DNA of 64,000 nucleotides from NCBI GenBank assembly GCA_963854835.1, contig OY978529.1, positions 5,180,501 through 5,244,500 on the forward strand, read 5' to 3'. The position numbers and the translations under genes were made by a program. The notes beneath the pieces were generated by a model. It did not search any database. It was not told the origin of the DNA and saw nothing but the letters and a program-made list of their open reading frames with translations. Positions within the stretch are counted from its first letter, which is position 1. Every line of letters starts with the position of its first letter. The DNA comes from Megamerina dolium. Taxonomy: Eukaryota; Arthropoda; Insecta; Diptera; Megamerinidae. This document shows, in pieces, positions 59,326-64,000 of the stretch.

Positions 59326-59599
59326 AAGAAAGCTCAAGATTGCGACAATATGTTCACTTGATTTTTACTGCCATTGTTATTGTTCAATGGGAGGAGTTGC
59401 CGTTATTACGAATATGTTTCATGAGAATGAATTGATTTTTTTATGATTTTTCTGATTTTTTTACTCTGTACGATTATTTTTTATTTCAAATTTAAATTAA
59501 ATTTATTAAATTTGATTTCAGAAAAATGTTTGCTGCTTCATTCTACATTTGCCGTCGGCAAATAGAATTGACTCCAAATAGAAATAATGATTTTATGTA

Positions 59600-61000
59600 G
59601 CCAGTAGGCAACTTTTTGTTGGACACACGAAAAATTCAAACCTATCCTGAAAATGGGCAATTAAGAGAAAGGTGTCTTGTAGAAGATGTGACAAATATCT
59701 CCAAAAATCGCCTTTAGTCCAGGGAAATGTAGAATCACCCTCGACCTCTACCTCTTAAGGTGACCGCCATGCAAAATTACCTCAAAAAACATCTGAAAAT
59801 TGACAAAAGAACCACGGAAGTCAGCTCGAATTACATCTAGAAAAGCATCAATCAACTCTAGAACGGTAAAATAAATATTCAACCTTCCTTAAAATTTTCT
59901 TCTCAATATTCCCTTCAAACACCCATACAAAATGACCGAAAAAACATCTGCAAATTGACAAAGAACCCCGTAATTCAATTTGAATTGCCTGTAGAATGGT
60001 AAAAAGTATGACTAATCCTTCTTAAATTTTTCTTCTCAATATTTTCTTCGAACATGATTATAATCCTTACAGGGACTTTCATATAAAATGACGGAAAATA
60101 CCAAAAATTCGCAAAAAACCCACATAACTGAACAGGAATCTCTTCTACAATGGTAACAATTATGACCAAAAACCCATTAATTTTTTTCTTTGCTTAACAA
60201 TTCTTTCAAACATACTTACCCCCATTTTTTCATCCCTTCAGAGAGCTCCCATAGAAAATGACCGAAAAGCACTTTGATATCGACAATAGCTGCCTAAAAT
60301 TCACTTCTAGAGCAATGAAATATATAAACGACCCCTATTAGTTTCTTCTTCTTCTTAACATACTTATAATTTATCGCCGCTCCTTAAGGGGACTCCCATA
60401 CACAAGATGAGCGAAGATCATCTTGTGATCGATAATGGCTGCCTTGAAAGCGTCTCGAGAGCAATGAAATATATAAAATACCCCCATTAATTTCTGCTTC
60501 TTAACATTTCCTCCAAACATACATATACTTTATTGACGTCCCTTTAGGGGACTACCATACAAAATGAACGAATATCATCTTGTGACCGATCATGGCTGCC
60601 TTGAAATCGTTTCTAGACCAATGAAATATATAAAATACCCCCATTTATTTCTGCTTCTTAACATTTCCTCCAAACATACATATACTTTATTGCCGTCCCT
60701 TTAGGGGACTCCCATACAAAATGAGCGAAGAGCATTTTGAGATCGATAATGGTTGCCTTGAAATCGTCTCTAGAGCAATGAAATATATAGTGGACCGCCA
60801 TTAATTTTTATTCCTCAACACTTTATCCGAACATACTTACCCCCTATCTCGACCCTATAATGAGACTTCCATATAAAATTACTGAAAAATACATGAAAAT
60901 TGGCAATAGCCAACAAGGAATCATTTTGTAGATCTGTAAAATATATATATCCACGTCTTAGGAGAAGGATTATCCTGTAAAATTTATGCTTTTGTAATGG
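59600..61000 (-). repeat. ~157 bp tandem array, eight units
   Basis: ACTCCCATACAAAATGA-like words lie at about 59766, 59922, 60077, 60246, 60394, 60552, 60711 and 60867, with spacings of 148 to 169, mostly 155-159. The middle units (60400-60790) are near-identical and contain CCATTAATTTCTGCTTCTTA, CATTTCCTCCAAACATACAT and GCCGTCCCTTTAGGGG. The reverse complement has the same motif order as 32.94-33.62 kb and 200-600. No frame is open along it. Confidence 0.85.
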
Positions 61001-61029
61001 CTGTTAAATTAAAATGGCAAGCTAAGCCC

Positions 61030-61465
61030 TTTAGTAATTTCATCCGCCTTATTACAAAATCAATATCAACCTTAACCATCATTCATCATCATAATCATTT
61101 TAATATATTTATCCTATGAACCGTCATTATTTTTTAAAAACAGATCTTCACGATTTAATTAACGTCTTCATTGTCATCATCAGAATCACTGTCATCCCCC
61201 TGATGAATGTCATCTTCATCAATCTGAATCCACGGCAATTTCATTATCATTTTAACGTATTTTCAACATTATCATTCCAAAAATAGTATTTAATATTGTC
61301 ATTTTAATCATTCTCATTCATATCCTCATTTTGATAATAATCTGCAGCTCCAATAACATCATCATCATCATAATCATCATCATCATCATCTCCATCAATT
61401 CAATCAAGTTTTAGTGCTTTTCATCAACATTATTATTATTTTAAATTGTTTCGTGATTATGATTC

Positions 61466-61496
<31 letters not shown>

Positions 61497-61520
61497 TATC
61501 ATCAGCGTGATTATCTTCAT
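61030..61520. repeat. ATC-rich microsatellite region
   Basis: CATCAT / TCATCA runs are densest at 61356-61395 and 61468-61505, separated by less regular ATCATT-rich sequence. Confidence 0.8.
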
Positions 61521-61709
61521 TGGTTGCGCATTCGTAAATCAGTTTAGCAAATGGCAAGGATAATAACTTTAACTCTCATGAAATGAAAGCTGAGATATGG
61601 GCGCAGCCATGCCATGGCATGCCACTCAGCTAACAATGGTTATGTGACTGCTGCTGTGGCGCAAAGAGGCTACATAGTATACAAAAGCAAATCAGATAAA
61701 GCACGTTAG

Positions 61710-61900
61710 CACATACACACACACACACACACACATATCTTTATACAAAATATTCCAGACATTTTTATCGTTTTAGTCTCTACGAATATGTATGAATTTA
61801 TAGATGTGTGTGTGTCTGTGTGTGTGTGTGTGTATCTGTAATGTAATACATGCCCTTAACCCCCAAAAACAACAACAACAACAACAACAACAATAGCTTA
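61710..61900. repeat. (CA)n, (GT)n and (AAC)n microsatellites
   Basis: ACACACACACACACAC at about 61714-61733, GTGTGTGTGTGT at about 61806-61832 and ACAACAACAACAAC at about 61868-61894. The CA and GT tracts are inverted relative to each other, 75 bases apart. Confidence 0.9.
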
Positions 61901-62319
61901 TATACAAATTGTATATATGCATATCGTATATATTACTTATACTTTGTTTAGTATTTTTAAGGATTTGCGTATGTATGTGTGTATGTGATTTTTTTTCTGC
62001 TTCAACTACATTTCTTCACAACTCATAGCGTTCTGCGTTCTTATAAGATTTGGTTTACATTTCGCCCGATTCGCATGGGTTGGATTTAAAGCATTTTATG
62101 TGATTTTAGGATAAACTCGAAGGAAGACGGAGTACACGAGTAAGAGAGTTAGATTGAAAGTGAACGAGTGAGACAGAAAATAAAAGAGTGTGGTGTATGT
62201 GCGTGTGTATTCTAAAGCTTTGCTTATTTTCAGTTTTATTTTATACACTTTTTGCACATTTTATTTCACAAGAATATTTATCATAAAGAATGTTTGCAGA
62301 TTTTCCATTCTTTATCTAT

Positions 62320-62350
<31 letters not shown>

Positions 62351-63140
62351 TTATGTCTTCATTTGTTATACAATATTTTTCCTTTTTCCTTTTTTGAGAT
62401 TTTTTACACATATTTTCTTACATATTTCATTATTTTTTTTTTTTTTTTTTTCGTTTGTTACAAACACTTCTTTTGAATATCCTTTTGTGGTTTATGCTTT
62501 TGCACTTGAATATTTATTACTAAGAATATATGTATTTGTGTAGGTGTATATATATGATTGTTGAGCTATAAAAATCACTTCAATTTCTTTTTTCAGATTT
62601 CTTTTACTTCATCTCTCACACTATCTTCTCTTTTAATCGCTTGCTTATTCACTCACTCAGTCTACATTTCTTCACTTATTACCATATACCGTGTATAAGG
62701 CGGCATATATGTATGTATGTGTGCGTGTCCTTAGTCCAGAAAGAAAATTCATTTTACTGACAGCTAAGAAAAATCAATATTTTTTTTTTTCAGTTTGCCC
62801 ATTTCAAATGGAAATCAATGCCTTTACGTATGAATCCTGCTGCGCTATAGTGAGAGAATATATTTAATTTCGTTGATAAAGATATAAATAAAAGAGTTTT
62901 TAAAGATTTCCCATATAATTTTCTATACAATAACGCTATAAAATTGAATATGCTAACAAAATGGCATGGAGTGATAATTCTAAAATTGTCAGAAACTGAT
63001 TTTAAACACCATAGTAGAAGAAGATGTCGTTGAATTTAGTCACTTTCACTTTAAAATGAATGAAATTCTAGCCTAGAAAAACGTTGGATATAATCGATGA
63101 GAAGCATATATAGCCATAGCCTGTGAGATAATAATAATAA
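61900..63140. other. Intronic AT-rich sequence, (TTTA)n at 62315-62352
   Basis: The (TTTA)n run and poly-T stretches create a long phenylalanine/tyrosine-rich frame that is not a gene. I found no finger-coding exon here. Confidence 0.6.
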
Positions 63141-63248
63141 TAATTATAATTTACTATTGTAGGTTGCTCTACAATCTATCCGATCTGCTTATGCAGAACA
63201 CTCCCCCACTTGATGATACATGCGCACGGTGGACACATAGGACACTCC

Positions 63249-64000
63249 ATGACTACTGCTGCCGAGGAGGTAATCGGTTATTACCGGCCTCTGAGGAATG
63301 AGTGGTATGATCAGGAGTGTCGCGACGCTACCGCAGAAAAAGACGCCGCCTACCGAAGAACCCTGCGTGCAGGTGCAACGCGGTACAGAGAGAAAAGGAG
63401 TGCAGAGAGACGTCTTTTCAGGCGCAAGAAAAGAGAACAAGAAAGACGCGAGTGTGAGGAGATAGAGATGTGTACCGACAAGAATGAGACTCGAAAATTC
63501 TTCGAAAAGATCAAGCGCCTGAGTGGCGGTTTAAATCCCGGAGCCTCTTCTTGTCGTGATGGAAATGGGAATCTGGTTACAGATGTCCAGAGTGTACTGA
63601 GCCTATGGAGGGAACACTTCTCCGCGTTACTGAATGGCGATGCTACGAACAATTCCGCCAGAGGAGAGGATTGCCCGATAACCCCGATTACAGATGATGG
63701 TGTTGATGTTCCACCACCCGACTATGACGAGGTTGAAACGGCCATTTTAAGGCTGAAGAACAACAAAGCTGCAGGTGCTGTACATAAAAAAGGAGATCCC
63801 ACAATTTGCGCCAACTACCGTGGCATAAGTCTCCTGAGCGTCGCATACAAGGTTCTATCGAGCGTATTGTGTGAAAGATTGAAGCCCATGCTCCACAACC
63901 TGATTGGACCTTATCAGTGTGGCTTCAGACCTGGTAAATCTACCATCGACCAAATTTTCACACTGCGCCAAATCCTGGAGAAGACCCAAGAAAAACAGAT
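63249..64000 (+). CDS. RTE-like non-LTR ORF, open to the right window edge
   Basis: From ATG at 63249 the frame is open for 250 codons, to the last base; the real start may lie elsewhere, as the frame is open from about 63146. It encodes YYRPLRNEWYDQECRDAT, RLFRRKKREQERRECEEIEM, VLSLWREHFSALLNGDATNN, PPPDYDEVETAILRLKNNKA, KKGDPTICANYRGISLLSVA, GPYQCGFRPGKSTIDQIFTL. This is the pre-RT region and the first RT blocks of the family seen at 42.1 and 45.4 kb. Compared with those, about 45 codons (from AGADGLPAELF to the SILCP region) are missing in frame, joined as AAGA|VHKKGDP. Open frame and low divergence suggest a young copy, although the RT deletion should make it inactive. The upstream endonuclease domain is absent, so it is also 5'-truncated. 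Confidence 0.85.
   Translation, partial: MTTAAEEVIGYYRPLRNEWYDQECRDATAEKDAAYRRTLRAGATRYREKRSAERRLFRRKKREQERRECEEIEMCTDKNETRKFFEKIKRLSGGLNPGASSCRDGNGNLVTDVQSVLSLWREHFSALLNGDATNNSARGEDCPITPITDDGVDVPPPDYDEVETAILRLKNNKAAGAVHKKGDPTICANYRGISLLSVAYKVLSSVLCERLKPMLHNLIGPYQCGFRPGKSTIDQIFTLRQILEKTQEKQ

Noticed and set aside
62190..62543. 117-codon frame rich in Phe, Ile and Tyr
   Set aside because: It is created by the (TTTA)n and poly-T runs; hydrophobicity is a product of T-rich codons.
63189..63652. Two antisense frames of 83 and 100 codons
   Set aside because: They overlap the open RTE-like plus-strand frame, which carries the recognisable motifs.

Overview
This is eukaryotic nuclear DNA from a higher fly (Diptera). 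It is AT-rich, intron-rich and crowded with decayed transposable elements. The only host gene I can support is a Gfi-1/Senseless-class zinc-finger gene on the plus strand, best matched to senseless-2 (sens-2). It has very large introns and homopolymeric Q, H and A runs. The intron sizes and the element types (RTE-like and Jockey-like non-LTR elements, Tc1, mariner, tRNA-derived SINEs) suggest a large-genome acalyptrate fly such as a tephritid rather than a compact Drosophila genome. The species is an inference and cannot be fixed from the sequence alone.

Host gene: coding exon 1 is 9181-9712 (ATG in a good Kozak context, in-frame stop just upstream). After a 40.5 kb intron come exon 2 (50238-51387), exon 3 (51500-51904) and exon 4 (54664-54845). 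All junctions are GT/AG and the phases agree, giving 756 complete codons. Exons 3 and 4 carry four C2H2 fingers in the order typical of the six-finger Gfi-1 type. The last two fingers and the stop codon are not visible before position 64000, so the gene is incomplete at its 3' end here.

1-9 kb: upstream flank or 5' UTR territory, with a SINE scrap, a tandem-repeat scrap, a 2.2 kb decayed RNase H-type non-LTR retrotransposon, two 5'-truncated non-LTR tails and microsatellites. 9.7-50.2 kb (intron 1): a 254 bp MITE with perfect 25 bp inverted ends, RNase H-type and Jockey-type fragments, a complete 326 bp tRNA-derived SINE with a 12 bp target duplication inserted in a 135 bp tandem array, a whole Tc1 element (1652 bp, IR/DR ends, one frameshift), two mariner relics plus a third related transposase tail, several RTE-like copies, a 1.5 kb tract dense in GTAATT/AATTAC, a cluster of TATCGAT sites and several ~155 bp tandem arrays. 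51.4-64 kb: short introns 2 and 3, then the start of intron 4 with another ~157 bp array, microsatellites and, at the right edge, a long open RTE-like reading frame running off the window.

The most unusual signals not explained by genes are: (1) several tandem arrays with ~153-158 bp spacing that share a CTCCCATACAAA-like core although the rest of the unit differs; (2) the GTAATT/AATTAC-dense tract in intron 1; (3) the new-looking SINE family with at least five copies; (4) conserved retrotransposon 3' ends that finish in different short tandem tails. I found no sign of a bacterial-type system, CRISPR or a gene cluster. Exon joins rest on reading frame, splice consensus and family knowledge; no transcript data were available.
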